Positions 30,605 through 39,746 are shown, numbered from the stretch's first letter. The stretch: 53,395 nt of DNA from Deferrisomatales bacterium (GCA_029211085.1 JARGFW010000011.1:1-53395), one strand, 5' to 3'. Notes: generated by a model not told the origin, from the letters alone. Numbers and translations are program-made.

Positions 30605-31900
30605 ATGGCGTTTGGCTGGTTCGGCAAGGGAAAGCAGGGCGGCACCAAGGCCCTGGAGAAGGCCCACAAAATGGCGACCCAGGCGCGCTGGGCCGAGGCG
30701 CTGAGTTTCTACGAGGAGGCTGCGGCGGACCCGACCCTCGCCGCGGAGGCCGGAGGGGGCGCCCGCGCCTGCCGCGAGCAGTTGGTGTCCTGGAATCTGG
30801 AAGAGGCCGAGGCGTTCGGCTGCGCGGGCGAAACCCAGCGCTGCCAGGAGCATCTGGAGCTGGCCCTGCAGTTGGCCTCCGGCGAGGAGGACCTGGCGGA
30901 AAGGGCCCGTGCGGCCCTGGGCCGCCTGGAAGCCAGTGCTCCGTCTGCTGCCGCGCCCGCCGCCGAACCCCGGCGCATGTTCGAACCGAGCTGCGGCGGC
31001 GCGGCCAATTGTGGCCGCTGCGACGACCCGCCGGTTGCGGAGGAAAGCCCCGGCGAGGAGCTGTTCGAGTTCTATCTCGACAGCCTCCCGGAGGCCGAGC
31101 GGCTCCTGTTGGAGCACCTGGACGTGGGGTTCCAGCGAGGCTTCGTGGCCCTGCAGCAGGGGGAGTTGGAGACCGCGCAGCCCCTGTTGGAAGAGGCCGC
31201 AGCGCGGGAACCGGACCTGCCCGGCCCGGCCTACGCCCTGGGGCTGCTGGCCGCGGTGGCCGGCGACGCCGCAGCGGCCATGGAATCCTTTCGGCGCGCC
31301 CTGGCCCTGGATCCGGATCTCGCTCCCGCCGCTCACCACCAGGCAGATCTACTGTGCGAACTGGAACGCTTCGGGGAGGCGGAAGCCCTGCTGGACACCT
31401 GGGTGGCGGGTCACCCGGAGGACCTGGAGGCCCATTTCCTGCTGGCGCGGTGCCGCGACCGCGCCGGCAACCCGTCCGGCGCCCTAGAGGCCCTGACTGC
31501 CGCCGAGAAGAGAACCGAGGAGTTCGACCCGCGTCTGTCCCTGACCCGGGCCTCGATCCTCAGCCGCCAGGGGGACGTGGAGGGGGCTCTGGCCGCGTAT
31601 CAGCAGACGGCAGCCCGCAACCCCAATCTGTTGGAGGCACTGGTACCCCTGGGACAACTGCTGATCGGGCGGGGGGGAGGAGACGCCGAGCGGGCCGCCG
31701 AACTGTTCAAGCACTGCCGCCGCATCGACCCGGAACGGGGCTGGTGGCACCTGCTCCACGTGGCATCGGCTTACGCCGCCCGCGGTTGGGCGGACGAAGC
31801 CCGGGAGCTGCTGGAGGACGTCCGCGACGAACTGCCCGACAGCGATGCCGCCCGGGAACAGTGGCAGGGGGTTCTGGACAGGGTGAGCGGTGAGCGGTGA
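30605..31900 (+). CDS. TPR-repeat protein (cytoplasmic)
   Basis: The ATG at 30605 (GAGGAG upstream) gives 431 aa with no signal peptide. The N-terminal ~120 residues are alanine-rich helices (YEEAAADPTLAAEAGGGARA). A linker contains four cysteines (EPSCGGAANCGRCDD), a possible metal site. At least five TPR units follow (PAYALGLLAAVAGDAAAAME, then ALALDPDLAPAAHHQADLLC and LARCRDRAGNPSGALEALTA). It is probably a scaffold for protein complexes. It diverges from rnhA. Confidence 0.82.
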   Translation: MAFGWFGKGKQGGTKALEKAHKMATQARWAEALSFYEEAAADPTLAAEAGGGARACREQLVSWNLEEAEAFGCAGETQRCQEHLELALQLASGEEDLAERARAALGRLEASAPSAAAPAAEPRRMFEPSCGGAANCGRCDDPPVAEESPGEELFEFYLDSLPEAERLLLEHLDVGFQRGFVALQQGELETAQPLLEEAAAREPDLPGPAYALGLLAAVAGDAAAAMESFRRALALDPDLAPAAHHQADLLCELERFGEAEALLDTWVAGHPEDLEAHFLLARCRDRAGNPSGALEALTAAEKRTEEFDPRLSLTRASILSRQGDVEGALAAYQQTAARNPNLLEALVPLGQLLIGRGGGDAERAAELFKHCRRIDPERGWWHLLHVASAYAARGWADEARELLEDVRDELPDSDAAREQWQGVLDRVSGER

Positions 31901-32021
31901 ACTGTGGTCTGCCGTCCTACACCGGGGGACTCGACGGGGTCACCCCCCCCAGCCAGGCATGGCGTACAGTTCGCGGAGTTCGCCCTGCAGGACGCGCGGC
32001 GAATGCGCCCCGTCGCGCGGT

Positions 32022-32420
32022 TCACCGTTCCAGTTGGAGACCCTTCCTAGACCAGTCCACCACGCCACCGACGTAGTTGACCGCGTCGGGGTAGCCGCGC
32101 TGCTGCAGGTAGTTGGTCACGGCTGCACTGCGGGCACCGGTGGCGCAGACCACCACCACCTTCTTGTCCGTGGGGATCTCGGCGAGGCGGCCCGGAACCT
32201 GGTTCATGGGGATCAGCACGGAACCGGGGAGGCGGCCATCGGCGAACTCCCGGGGGGTGCGCACGTCGAGCAGGAACACCGACCCGGGGGTGCCGCGGAG
32301 TAGATCCTGCAAACCGTTGGTGTCGATGCCGGGGCCCGCGGCGCGGGCAGTGCCGGCCAGGCCCGCGAACCACAGGGCGAGGAGTACGGCGGCAATCCAG
32401 GGGAAACGAAGACACGGCAA
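32022..32420 (-). CDS. Exported rhodanese-like sulfurtransferase
   Basis: A TTG at 32418-32420 with GGAGGT 8 bases upstream gives 132 aa with a signal peptide (WIAAVLLALWFAGLAGTARA). The single rhodanese domain has VFLLDVRTPREFADGRLPGS and the active-site loop VCATGARS with the catalytic cysteine. It is probably periplasmic and transfers sulfane sulfur, consistent with the sulfur gene set at 25019-26409. It is downstream of the cupin/TlpA-like pair on the same strand but about 70 bases away. Confidence 0.87.
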   Translation of the reverse strand: MPCLRFPWIAAVLLALWFAGLAGTARAAGPGIDTNGLQDLLRGTPGSVFLLDVRTPREFADGRLPGSVLIPMNQVPGRLAEIPTDKKVVVVCATGARSAAVTNYLQQRGYPDAVNYVGGVVDWSRKGLQLER

Positions 32421-32490
32421 AGCAACACCTCCAGAATGTGCGGCGCTAGCCGGCGGACCCCGCTAGGAAGCGCTTTGACGGCGCCAGGGT

Positions 32491-32829
32491 TCAGCCCCGC
32501 GGCACCACGCAGATGAAACGCAACCCCTCGGCGGCCGCGGCGCGGAACTGGTGCACCGCCCCGGCCGGCACGAACGCCACCACGCCGGGGGCCAGGGAAG
32601 ATTCACCGTCCTCTTCCACCAGGGTCCCCTTGCCCGCCAGCACGAACACCTCGTGCTCGAAGTCGTGGCTGTGGTGGGGCGTGTGGCCCCCGGGTTCCAC
32701 ATCGAACACCCGCATGACGAAGTTGGGAGCCCCCTGGGGTTCTCCCACCGCGATGCGCATGCGCACCCCGGTCGCCCCCTCCATCTCCACCGCGGTGGCG
32801 GCAATCGCGTCGATCGGACCGATGTTCAT
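32491..32829 (-). CDS. Cupin domain protein
   Basis: The ATG at 32827-32829 overlaps the stop of the upstream gene (TGATG) and gives 112 aa. One codon further, GTG is also possible. A single cupin barrel is seen, with motif 1 GGHTPHHSHDFEHEVFVLAG (three His and a Glu likely bind metal) and motif 2 PGVVAFVPAGAVHQFRAA. The substrate is unknown. It is translationally coupled to the TlpA-like gene. Confidence 0.86.
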   Translation of the reverse strand: MNIGPIDAIAATAVEMEGATGVRMRIAVGEPQGAPNFVMRVFDVEPGGHTPHHSHDFEHEVFVLAGKGTLVEEDGESSLAPGVVAFVPAGAVHQFRAAAAEGLRFICVVPRG

Positions 32830-33830
32830 CACTTCGCCTTTCCCATGGGAGATGCGTCCCGACGTTCTTCCGCAGTGGCTTCTTCGGCGGCTGCCCGGCT
32901 CCGGCTGAACCCTGCAGCCTGCGGCGCTATCCCGGCAGCACCCTGTCCCGCGCCCCCCCCTGCGCTGTCAACGTCAAGCACGGGATCGGGAGCCTCGGCG
33001 CCGTGGCCTTCAAGCGCTGCGACCGCCGCCAGCCGTGGCGGCATGCCAAGGGCGGCTGCCTGTTCCCGAGCCTCCGCGGCGGCAACCCCCTCGCCCTGCA
33101 GGTCCAGGGCGGCGGCAAGGTGCACATACGCTTCGGCGTACTTGGGATCCTCCTTCACAGCTCTGCGCAACGCCTTCACCGCGCGCCCGACCATCTTCTT
33201 GTTCAGGAACAACTCCCCCATCTGAAAGTACCGGGCGGCCTTGCCCACCGGGCAGTAGGCGCTGACCTCCGGCGACCCTTCGACCACGGGTTGCAGCATT
33301 CCGAGGGCTTCCAGCACCCGGTCGCGGAAGTCGCAACGGGTCATATTGGAGTAGCCCTCCAGCAGGTCGAGGATGTTTCCGTCGGCGTCGGCCAGGATCA
33401 GGGACGGCACGGCGATCACCCCATAAGCGTTGAACACCCGGAGGCCGTCGTCCACCAACACCGGGTAGGTCAGCCCCTGGGTAGCGGCGAAGGTGGCGAT
33501 CGACCGGCGCTGCTCCGCCTCCAGCTCCTGGTGCTCCACGTTCACCGCCACCACCTGCAACCCCGTCCCCCGGTGTTCGGCATAGATCTCCTGGAACTCC
33601 CCCAGCGCTTCGGAGCTGCGCGGGCTCCAGGATGCCCAGAAGATGAGCACTGTGGCCTTTTCCCCGAGGCTGGCCAACAGCCGCACGGACTCGCCTGCGA
33701 CGTCCGAGATCTCAAAATCCTTGAGGGCCTCTGCTTTGAACGTGCGCTTGAACGCCACGGCCGGGGTCACGACCACCGCGGCCAGCAGCGAGGCCAGCGC
33801 CAGGCGGCGCAACAAACGGGGGAACGGCAT
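32829..33830 (-). CDS. TlpA-like thioredoxin-fold protein without active-site cysteines, fused to TPR
   Basis: The ATG at 33828-33830 gives 333 aa with a signal peptide (residues 1-26, ending TPAVA). A TlpA/redoxin fold spans about 33-165 (KATVLIFWASWSPRSSEALG, VPSLILADADG). The usual WCxxC site reads WSPRS (Ser69 and Ser72), so thiol-disulfide chemistry at that site is impossible. Residues about 180-265 form TPR helices (ARYFQMGELFLNKKMVGRA). The tail is Ala/Gly-rich and ends basic. It was probably converted into a binding or scaffold protein in the periplasm. It is coupled to a cupin gene. Confidence 0.82.
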   Translation of the reverse strand: MPFPRLLRRLALASLLAAVVVTPAVAFKRTFKAEALKDFEISDVAGESVRLLASLGEKATVLIFWASWSPRSSEALGEFQEIYAEHRGTGLQVVAVNVEHQELEAEQRRSIATFAATQGLTYPVLVDDGLRVFNAYGVIAVPSLILADADGNILDLLEGYSNMTRCDFRDRVLEALGMLQPVVEGSPEVSAYCPVGKAARYFQMGELFLNKKMVGRAVKALRRAVKEDPKYAEAYVHLAAALDLQGEGVAAAEAREQAAALGMPPRLAAVAALEGHGAEAPDPVLDVDSAGGGAGQGAAGIAPQAAGFSRSRAAAEEATAEERRDASPMGKAK

Positions 33831-34070
33831 GGCGAAACCTCCACGGAGGCAAATGGGAACGGGGTTCCCGAGCAGATTCATCCGCCCGGATGGGTCGATC
33901 AAGCGTTTGGATGCGTCAATACCAGAGTCGGTTACTGCAAAATAAGTGTACCGCACCCCCCCGGCAGAGCTCAACAACTGCCCGGGGCACGTCGGCCTTT
34001 ACTCTCAGGGGCCGTCCACGTATAGAAGGGGCCAGCGAGGAGTTGCCCACGACCCCAGCGGAGGACACGG

Positions 34071-35051
34071 ATGGCACGCAGCGTGATCTTGGGAACCGGC
34101 TCTGCGGCACCCGGCCGCGTGGTCACCAACCTGGACCTGGAGGCCCGCCTCGACACCTCCGACGAGTGGATCACCCAGCGCACCGGGATCCGAGAACGGC
34201 GCATGGTGGAGGACGGGGGCAAGTGGTCCGACTTCATGGTGCCCGCATGCCGGGCGGCGCTGGAGATGGCGGCGGTGGCGCCCGAAGAACTGGACCTGAT
34301 CATCGCCGGGACCCTCACCCCGGATATGTTCATGCCCTCCGGTGGCTGCACCCTGCAGGCCTTGCTCGGGGCCAAGAAGGCCACGGGGTTCGACGTGGCC
34401 GCGGCGTGCTCCGGGTTCGTGTACGGGTTGACCATCGCCGACCGCTTCCTGCGCGCCGACCCGGGAATGAAGATCCTGGTGGCCGGCGGCGAGGTGATCT
34501 CCCAGCGACTGGACTGGGAGGACCGCACCACCGCCGTGTTGTTCGGGGATGGCGGCGGTGCCGCGGTGCTCACCGGCGGGGAAGACGGGGAGCGCGGCAT
34601 CTTGTCCAGCCGCATCTACTCGGACGGCTCCCTGTGGGATCTCCTGTATCTGCCCGGGGGGGGCTCCCAGACACCCTACGGGGAGGGGTTCGCGAAGAAG
34701 GACAACACCATCCAGATGCGCGGCAACGAGCTATTCAAGGTGGCGGTGAAGTCCATGGCCCGGGCCTGCCGGGACGCCCTGGAGGAGGCGGGGTGCGGCG
34801 CCGAAGACGTGGATCTGGTAATCCCCCATCAGGCCAACCTGCGTATCATCCAGACCCTGGCTGGATTGATGAAGGTGCCGATGGAGAAGGTGTACGTCAA
34901 CATCCACAAGTACGGGAACACCTCGGCCGGCACCATACCGTTGGCCCTGGACGAGGCCGTCCGCGAGGGCCGGGTGCAGCGCGGCAGCCTGGTGCTGCTG
35001 CCGGTGTTCGGCGGCGGCCTCACCTGGGGCGCGGTGCTGCTGCGCTGGTAG
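34071..35051 (+). CDS. fabH: 3-oxoacyl-ACP synthase III family protein (FabH-like)
   Basis: The protein has 326 aa, the normal KAS III size. The catalytic triad is intact: Cys113 in AAACSGF, His253 in PHQANLRI and Asn283 in YGNTSAGT. Typical N-terminal features include DEWITQRTGIRERR. It condenses an acyl-CoA with malonyl-ACP to start fatty acid synthesis. No fabD, fabG or acpP is beside it, so it may be an extra copy for a special acyl chain rather than the housekeeping FabH. A UbiE-like gene starts 22 bases downstream. Confidence 0.93.
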   Translation: MARSVILGTGSAAPGRVVTNLDLEARLDTSDEWITQRTGIRERRMVEDGGKWSDFMVPACRAALEMAAVAPEELDLIIAGTLTPDMFMPSGGCTLQALLGAKKATGFDVAAACSGFVYGLTIADRFLRADPGMKILVAGGEVISQRLDWEDRTTAVLFGDGGGAAVLTGGEDGERGILSSRIYSDGSLWDLLYLPGGGSQTPYGEGFAKKDNTIQMRGNELFKVAVKSMARACRDALEEAGCGAEDVDLVIPHQANLRIIQTLAGLMKVPMEKVYVNIHKYGNTSAGTIPLALDEAVREGRVQRGSLVLLPVFGGGLTWGAVLLRW

Positions 35052-35073
35052 TCCCGCGCATCCCGAGAGTTCG

Positions 35074-35790
35074 ATGAACGAAACCCAGCCGGCAGCGGAG
35101 AAAGCCCGGGCCATCCAAGGCATGTTCTCCGCCATCGCCCCCACCTACGACCTGCTCAACCGCCTCCTCAGCTGCGGGGTAGACGCCTCCTGGCGCAGGG
35201 AGATGGTGTCCCATCTGCCCACAGGCCCGATCCGGGTACTGGACCTGGCCTGCGGCACCGGGGATGTGTCCATCGCCGCCGCCCACTGGCGGGAGCGAGC
35301 ACGGGTCTTCGGCGCCGACTTCAGCCTGGGCATGTTGCGCGGCGCACCTCCCAAGCTGGCCCGGGAGAAACTCACCCGCCGGGTGTGCCTGCAGAACGCA
35401 TCCGCCGAGGATCTTCCCTACCGGGATCAGGTGTTCGACGCTGTCACCATCGCGTTCGGCATCCGCAATGTGGTGCGCCGCGAGCGCGCCCTGGCCGAGA
35501 TGCACCGGGTGCTCCGGCCGGGTGGCCGCGCCTTGCTCCTCGACTTCTCCCTACCCCCCAACCCGTTGGTGCGGACCCTCTACGGGTTCTATTTCCATCG
35601 CGTGCTGCCGTTCCTGGGTGGGCTGGTCTCGGGCAACTTCGCTGCCTACCGGTACCTTCCGGAGAGCGTCGCCGGGTTTCCCGCCAGGGAAGAGTTTGCG
35701 GCGATGATGCGCGGCGCGGGGTTCTCCCCGGTGGCCCACGCGGACCTCACCCTGGGGGTGGCGACCCTGTACCGCGGCACCAAGCCCTGA
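35074..35790 (+). CDS. ubiE: UbiE/MenG-type quinone C-methyltransferase
   Basis: This 238-aa SAM-dependent methyltransferase has FSAIAPTYDLLNRLLSCGVD near the N-terminus, motif I VLDLACGTGDVS, and motif II/III regions SAEDLPYRDQVFDAVTIAFG and LRPGGRALLLDFS. This pattern is typical of UbiE/MenG, which methylates demethylmenaquinone and 2-methoxy-6-polyprenyl-benzoquinol. At 238 aa it is slightly shorter than E. coli UbiE. Being next to fabH and away from ubiJ/ubiB, it may be a paralogue with another substrate. Confidence 0.85.
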   Translation: MNETQPAAEKARAIQGMFSAIAPTYDLLNRLLSCGVDASWRREMVSHLPTGPIRVLDLACGTGDVSIAAAHWRERARVFGADFSLGMLRGAPPKLAREKLTRRVCLQNASAEDLPYRDQVFDAVTIAFGIRNVVRRERALAEMHRVLRPGGRALLLDFSLPPNPLVRTLYGFYFHRVLPFLGGLVSGNFAAYRYLPESVAGFPAREEFAAMMRGAGFSPVAHADLTLGVATLYRGTKP

Positions 35791-35812
35791 TCCTGTTTCC
35801 CCGGCATACGGA

Positions 35813-35851
35813 CGCGGGGCCGCCCCGTACCGGAACGGCCCCGCGCATTTT
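35813..35851. terminator. Rho-independent-like terminator between convergent genes
   Basis: A perfect 10-bp stem, CGCGGGGCCG (35813-35822) with CGGCCCCGCG (35836-35845), and a 13-base loop are followed by CATTTT. It sits between the ubiE-like stop and the end of the sigma-54 regulator gene, so it may serve both directions. Confidence 0.7.
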
Positions 35852-35874
35852 GAACCCCTTCCCGCCCGACCTCG

Positions 35875-37296
35875 TTACCGCTTCTCCAGCCCGCACTCGC
35901 GGATCTTGGTGAGCAGGGTCTTGTAGCTCACGTCGAGGATGTTGGCGGCCTTGCGACGATTCCAGTTGGTCTGCTGGAGCACCGCGGCAATCATGCGCCG
36001 CTCCACCTCGACCGCGGCCTTGTGGGCGATCTCCTTCAGGGAGATCACCGCACCGCTATCCAGATCGACGCCTGCCAGGGGGTCGCCGGTGGACAACGGG
36101 GTATGCATGGGAGAGGCCGGGTTCACGTTCTTTTCGCGGAACTCACTGAAGATGAACCGCTCGTCGTCCAGGATCACCAGGCGCTTGACCAGGTTTTCCA
36201 GTTCGCGCACGTTTCCGGGCCACTGGTAGGAGAGAAAGTGCGCCATCAACTGGTCGCTCACCTCGGTGCGGGTCCGGCCGTACTTCTCGGCGTACTTGTG
36301 CAGGAAAAAGCGGGTGAGCAGGGGCACGTCCTCGCGCCGGTCACTCAGGGACGGCACGCGAATATTGACCACGTTGAGGCGGTAGTAGAGGTCCTCGCGG
36401 AACTCTTTGTTATCCACGGCCTCCCGCAAATTGCGGTTGGTAGCACACACCACCCGCACGTCCACCGTGATGGTCTCGTTGCCCCCCAGCCGGGCAAACT
36501 CGCGGTCCTGTAGCACTTGCAGCAGTTTGGCCTGCAGCCCCAGGCTCAACTCCCCGATCTCGTCGAGGAAGATGGTGCCCAGGTGGGCGTACTCGAACTT
36601 ACCCTCCTTGCGCTTCAGTGCCCCGGTGAACGCCCCCTTCTCGTAGCCGAAGAGCTCGCTCTCCAGCAAGTCGGGGGGCAGGGCGGCACAGTTGATCTTG
36701 ACGAAACGCTGCTCGCGCCGCGAGGACTTGCGGTGCAGGCGCCGGGCCACCAGTTCCTTGCCGACCCCACTCTCACCGTCCACCAGCACGGTGACGTCCG
36801 TGTCGGCGATGTTGTCGAGCAACTCCGTCATGGCCTGCAGCGCCGGACTGACGCCGACGATCGGGTCAGCCTCCTCCTGGCGTTTGAGCCGGGTCTTGAG
36901 TTGCTGGATCTCCTTGACCAGGCGGCGACGCTCCAGGGCCTTCTCCACCGCCATCTGCAGTTCGTCCACCTCGAAGGACTTGTCGATGTAGTCGTAGGCG
37001 CCGGCCTTCATGGCCTTGACCACGGTGGCGGTCTGACCCACCCCGGAGAGCATGATGACCGGGAGATCCACGGCCTCTTCGCGGATGTGGGTGAGGGTCT
37101 TGATGCCGTCCATGTCCGGCATCATGATGTCGAGGATCACCACATCGGGATTCAGGCCGTTGTCGATGCGCGCCAGGGCCTCCACCCCACCGTTGGCGGA
37201 CACTACCCCATAGCCCTGCAGCGACAGCAAGCTGTCCAGGTACTCACGGATTCCCGGATCGTCGTCCACCACCAGGATGGTTGGCGCGTCGGCCAT
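35875..37296 (-). CDS. Sigma-54-dependent response regulator (NtrC family)
   Basis: The ATG at 37294-37296 gives 473 aa. The receiver spans residues 6-120 (acceptor Asp56 in VVILDIMMPD). The AAA+ domain spans about 150-385, with Walker A GESGVGKE, the sigma-54 loop KGAFTGAL and Walker B TIFLDEIGEL. A Fis-type helix-turn-helix lies at the C-terminus (NRRKAANILDVSYKTLLTKI). It follows hypE by 52 bases on the same strand, and hydrogenase operons often carry an NtrC-type regulator (HoxA/HupR), so control of hydrogenase genes is a plausible inference. No cognate kinase is adjacent. Confidence 0.9.
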   Translation of the reverse strand: MADAPTILVVDDDPGIREYLDSLLSLQGYGVVSANGGVEALARIDNGLNPDVVILDIMMPDMDGIKTLTHIREEAVDLPVIMLSGVGQTATVVKAMKAGAYDYIDKSFEVDELQMAVEKALERRRLVKEIQQLKTRLKRQEEADPIVGVSPALQAMTELLDNIADTDVTVLVDGESGVGKELVARRLHRKSSRREQRFVKINCAALPPDLLESELFGYEKGAFTGALKRKEGKFEYAHLGTIFLDEIGELSLGLQAKLLQVLQDREFARLGGNETITVDVRVVCATNRNLREAVDNKEFREDLYYRLNVVNIRVPSLSDRREDVPLLTRFFLHKYAEKYGRTRTEVSDQLMAHFLSYQWPGNVRELENLVKRLVILDDERFIFSEFREKNVNPASPMHTPLSTGDPLAGVDLDSGAVISLKEIAHKAAVEVERRMIAAVLQQTNWNRRKAANILDVSYKTLLTKIRECGLEKR

Positions 37297-37348
37297 CAGT
37301 GCCCCCAAATGTGCTGTGTTACCACCCGTCTCGCTGTCTTCACGGCTC

Positions 37349-38359
37349 TCAACAGATGCGCGGCAGCAGTTCCCCTGCAGGGGCATCCACCAGCCGCCGC
37401 CCCCCCAGGGGGGTGCGCGCCACCACCCGGGCGCCGCCGTGCCGCACCCTGCCGATCATCACCGCCCGCTGCCCCTCGGGGCAGCCCTGCAGGGCCGCCA
37501 GGGCTCGCGCCGCCTCGGCCCCGGGCACGACCGCCAGCATACACCCCTCGTTGGCGATGTGCAGCGGGTCGAAGCCCAGCAGGTCACAGGCGCTGCGCAC
37601 CCCAGCGACGACGGGAATGGCCTGTTCGTCGATCTCGATCTCCACCCCGGACTGGGCCGCAATCTCGTTGAGAGTTCCGGCCACCCCACCGCGGGTGGGA
37701 TCACGCAGCACATGCACCTCGCAACCGGACGCCAGCAACTCTGCCACCAGTCCTCCCAGGGGAGCCACGTCGCTGACCACCTCGGTGCGAAACGCCAGCC
37801 CCGCCCGCCGGGAGAGCACCGCGATGCCGTGGCGGCCGATGTCACCGCTGAGCAACACCACGTCGCCGACCCGCGCGCGGTCGCCGGCGATAACCACCCC
37901 TGCGGGCACCACCCCTACCCCTGCGGTGGTGATGAACGGCCCCATGCCGGAGTCCACCACCTTGGTGTCGCCGGCGACGATCTCGACCCCCGCCTGCAAA
38001 GCCCGCCGAGCCATGGCGTCCACCACTTCCTCCAGGTCCGCCAGGGGGAACCCCTCCGGCAGGATGAAACCGGCGGTGAGGTAGCGCGGGCGGGCGCCGC
38101 TCATGGCGAGATCATTCACCGTGCCGCACACCGCCAGATCCCCCAGGTTGCCGCCGGGAAAACGCCACGGCGTAACCACGAACGCGTCGGTGGTCAGCGC
38201 CACCCGCCCGGGGGGCAGGTCCACCAGGCCGAAGTCGTCGAGACGATTCAGCACCGGATTTCCCAGCCGCGCCAGGAACAGGTCTCGCACCAGTTCCCGA
38301 CTCTCCACCCCGCCGCCTCCGTGGGCGCCTTCCACCACTCTACCGGACACCGCCGTCAC
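37349..38359 (-). CDS. hypE: Hydrogenase maturation protein HypE
   Basis: A GTG at 38357-38359 overlaps the hypD stop (GTGA) and gives 336 aa. The protein has an AHGGGG N-terminal loop, the ATP-binding PurM-like fold (GDIGRHGIAVLS, LRDPTRGGVAGTLNE) and the invariant C-terminal Cys (LLPRIC). HypE dehydrates the carbamoyl group on this cysteine to the thiocyanate used for the CN ligands of [NiFe] hydrogenase. It acts with HypF, which is not in this window. Confidence 0.95.
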   Translation of the reverse strand: MTAVSGRVVEGAHGGGGVESRELVRDLFLARLGNPVLNRLDDFGLVDLPPGRVALTTDAFVVTPWRFPGGNLGDLAVCGTVNDLAMSGARPRYLTAGFILPEGFPLADLEEVVDAMARRALQAGVEIVAGDTKVVDSGMGPFITTAGVGVVPAGVVIAGDRARVGDVVLLSGDIGRHGIAVLSRRAGLAFRTEVVSDVAPLGGLVAELLASGCEVHVLRDPTRGGVAGTLNEIAAQSGVEIEIDEQAIPVVAGVRSACDLLGFDPLHIANEGCMLAVVPGAEAARALAALQGCPEGQRAVMIGRVRHGGARVVARTPLGGRRLVDAPAGELLPRIC

Positions 38360-39447
38360 ACCTCCCGGTAGCGGTAGTGGGCGCCACAGGCGCCCTCGGA
38401 GCTGACCATGCACGCACCCACCGGGGTCTGCGGTTTGCAGCGCCCGGCAAACAGAGGACACTGGTGCGGGGCGAGAACCCCCCGCAGCACGTCCGCGCAA
38501 CGACAGCCCTGGGGTTCCGGGGCCGAGAACCTCTGCCCGTCCAGGAACCGTCGGCGGGCGTCGAACTCTGCATAGGCCAGGGCCAGGTCGTAGCCGCTCC
38601 GGGGCAGCTCCCCCAGCCCCCGCCAATGGGAATCGACCGGCTCGAACACCTCGTCGAGAAGGTCGAGCGCCACCCGGTTGCCCGCGGGCGTCACGGCCCG
38701 GGGGTAGGCGTTCTCCACCCTAGCCTCGCCGGAGTGCATCTGCTCCAAGACCCCCAGCAATCCCAGCAGCATGTCATTCGGTTCGAAACCTGCAATCACG
38801 CAGGGAATGTGGAACTCTTCGACCAGGCACCGGTAAACATTAGCTCCGAGCACCATGCTGGCATGCCCGGGGCACAGGAACGCCCCCACCTGGACCTCGG
38901 CGTCGCGCAGCAGGGCCACCATTGCCGGCAGCAAGGCCTTGTGGGCCGAGAGCACGGAGAAGTTCTCCAGACCCCGGTCACGGGCAGATCTCACCGCCCA
39001 GGCAACGGTGGGGGCCGTCGTCTCGAACCCCAGGCCGAAGAACACCACCTGGCGCCCAGGCCCGGCTGCGGCAATCTCCAGGGCGTCCGCCACGGAGTAC
39101 ACCACCCGCACATCGGCCCCCCGGGCCCTTGCCTCCGACAGAGTGGTGGCGCTGCCCGGCACCCGCAGGGCGTCGCCGAAGCTGGCCACGGTGCAGCCCT
39201 GTTCCAGGGCCAGGTGAATCGCCTCGTCGAACGCCGCCACCGGGGTGACACATACCGGGCACCCGGGGCCGGACTGCAGTCGCACGGCGGCGGGCAACAA
39301 GCTGCGCAGCCCCAGTCGGGCGATGGCCACGGTGTGGGTGCCACACACTTCCATCACCCCCACCGGTGGGCCGGAGTAGGCCCGCACCCGTGCCAGCAGC
39401 TTTTTTGTCAGTGCGCCATCGTGGGCGAAGTCAGGGAATGACGTCAC
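38356..39447 (-). CDS. hypD: Hydrogenase maturation protein HypD
   Basis: A GTG at 39445-39447 gives 363 aa. The upstream part of the open frame overlaps hypC out of frame and is rejected. Conserved features are GVMEVCGTHTVAI, SGPGCPVCVTP, GFETTAPT, GHASMVLGANVY and the C-terminal Fe-S cysteines (PQGCRCADVLRG and later cysteines). HypD, with HypC, assembles the Fe(CN)2CO group of [NiFe] hydrogenase. It overlaps hypC by 17 bases. Confidence 0.95.
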   Translation of the reverse strand: MTSFPDFAHDGALTKKLLARVRAYSGPPVGVMEVCGTHTVAIARLGLRSLLPAAVRLQSGPGCPVCVTPVAAFDEAIHLALEQGCTVASFGDALRVPGSATTLSEARARGADVRVVYSVADALEIAAAGPGRQVVFFGLGFETTAPTVAWAVRSARDRGLENFSVLSAHKALLPAMVALLRDAEVQVGAFLCPGHASMVLGANVYRCLVEEFHIPCVIAGFEPNDMLLGLLGVLEQMHSGEARVENAYPRAVTPAGNRVALDLLDEVFEPVDSHWRGLGELPRSGYDLALAYAEFDARRRFLDGQRFSAPEPQGCRCADVLRGVLAPHQCPLFAGRCKPQTPVGACMVSSEGACGAHYRYREV

Positions 39448-39658
39448 CCAGCACCTCGCGGAACAGGGCAAGCGTCTCGCGGGCCTCTTCGGGGTCCACC
39501 TTGTGCAACGCAAATCCAGCGTGGACGATGACGAACTCGCCGACCGCGGCGTCGCCCAGCAGTGCCAGGGAAACGCTGCGGCGGGTGCCGCCGAAGTCCA
39601 CCTCGGCGGTGCCATCGGGTTGCAGGGTGAGGATCTCTCCGGGGACGGCGACACACAT
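39431..39658 (-). CDS. hypC: Hydrogenase maturation chaperone HypC
   Basis: The ATG at 39656-39658 gives 75 aa and starts with the family signature MCVAVPGEI, with the functional Cys2. FVIVHAGFALHKVDPEEA is the typical second half. HypC carries the iron centre with HypD to the hydrogenase large subunit. It is the first gene of the hypCDE unit. The hydrogenase structural genes and hypA, hypB and hypF are not in the window. Confidence 0.95.
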   Translation of the reverse strand: MCVAVPGEILTLQPDGTAEVDFGGTRRSVSLALLGDAAVGEFVIVHAGFALHKVDPEEARETLALFREVLGDVIP

Positions 39659-39746
39659 TCCGGAACTTCCTCTCGGTGCGGTGTGGGGCAGGCAGGCGCG
39701 GCGGGGAGGGAGCGAGGCCGCAGCGATGGCGCGCAGCGACCGGGGA

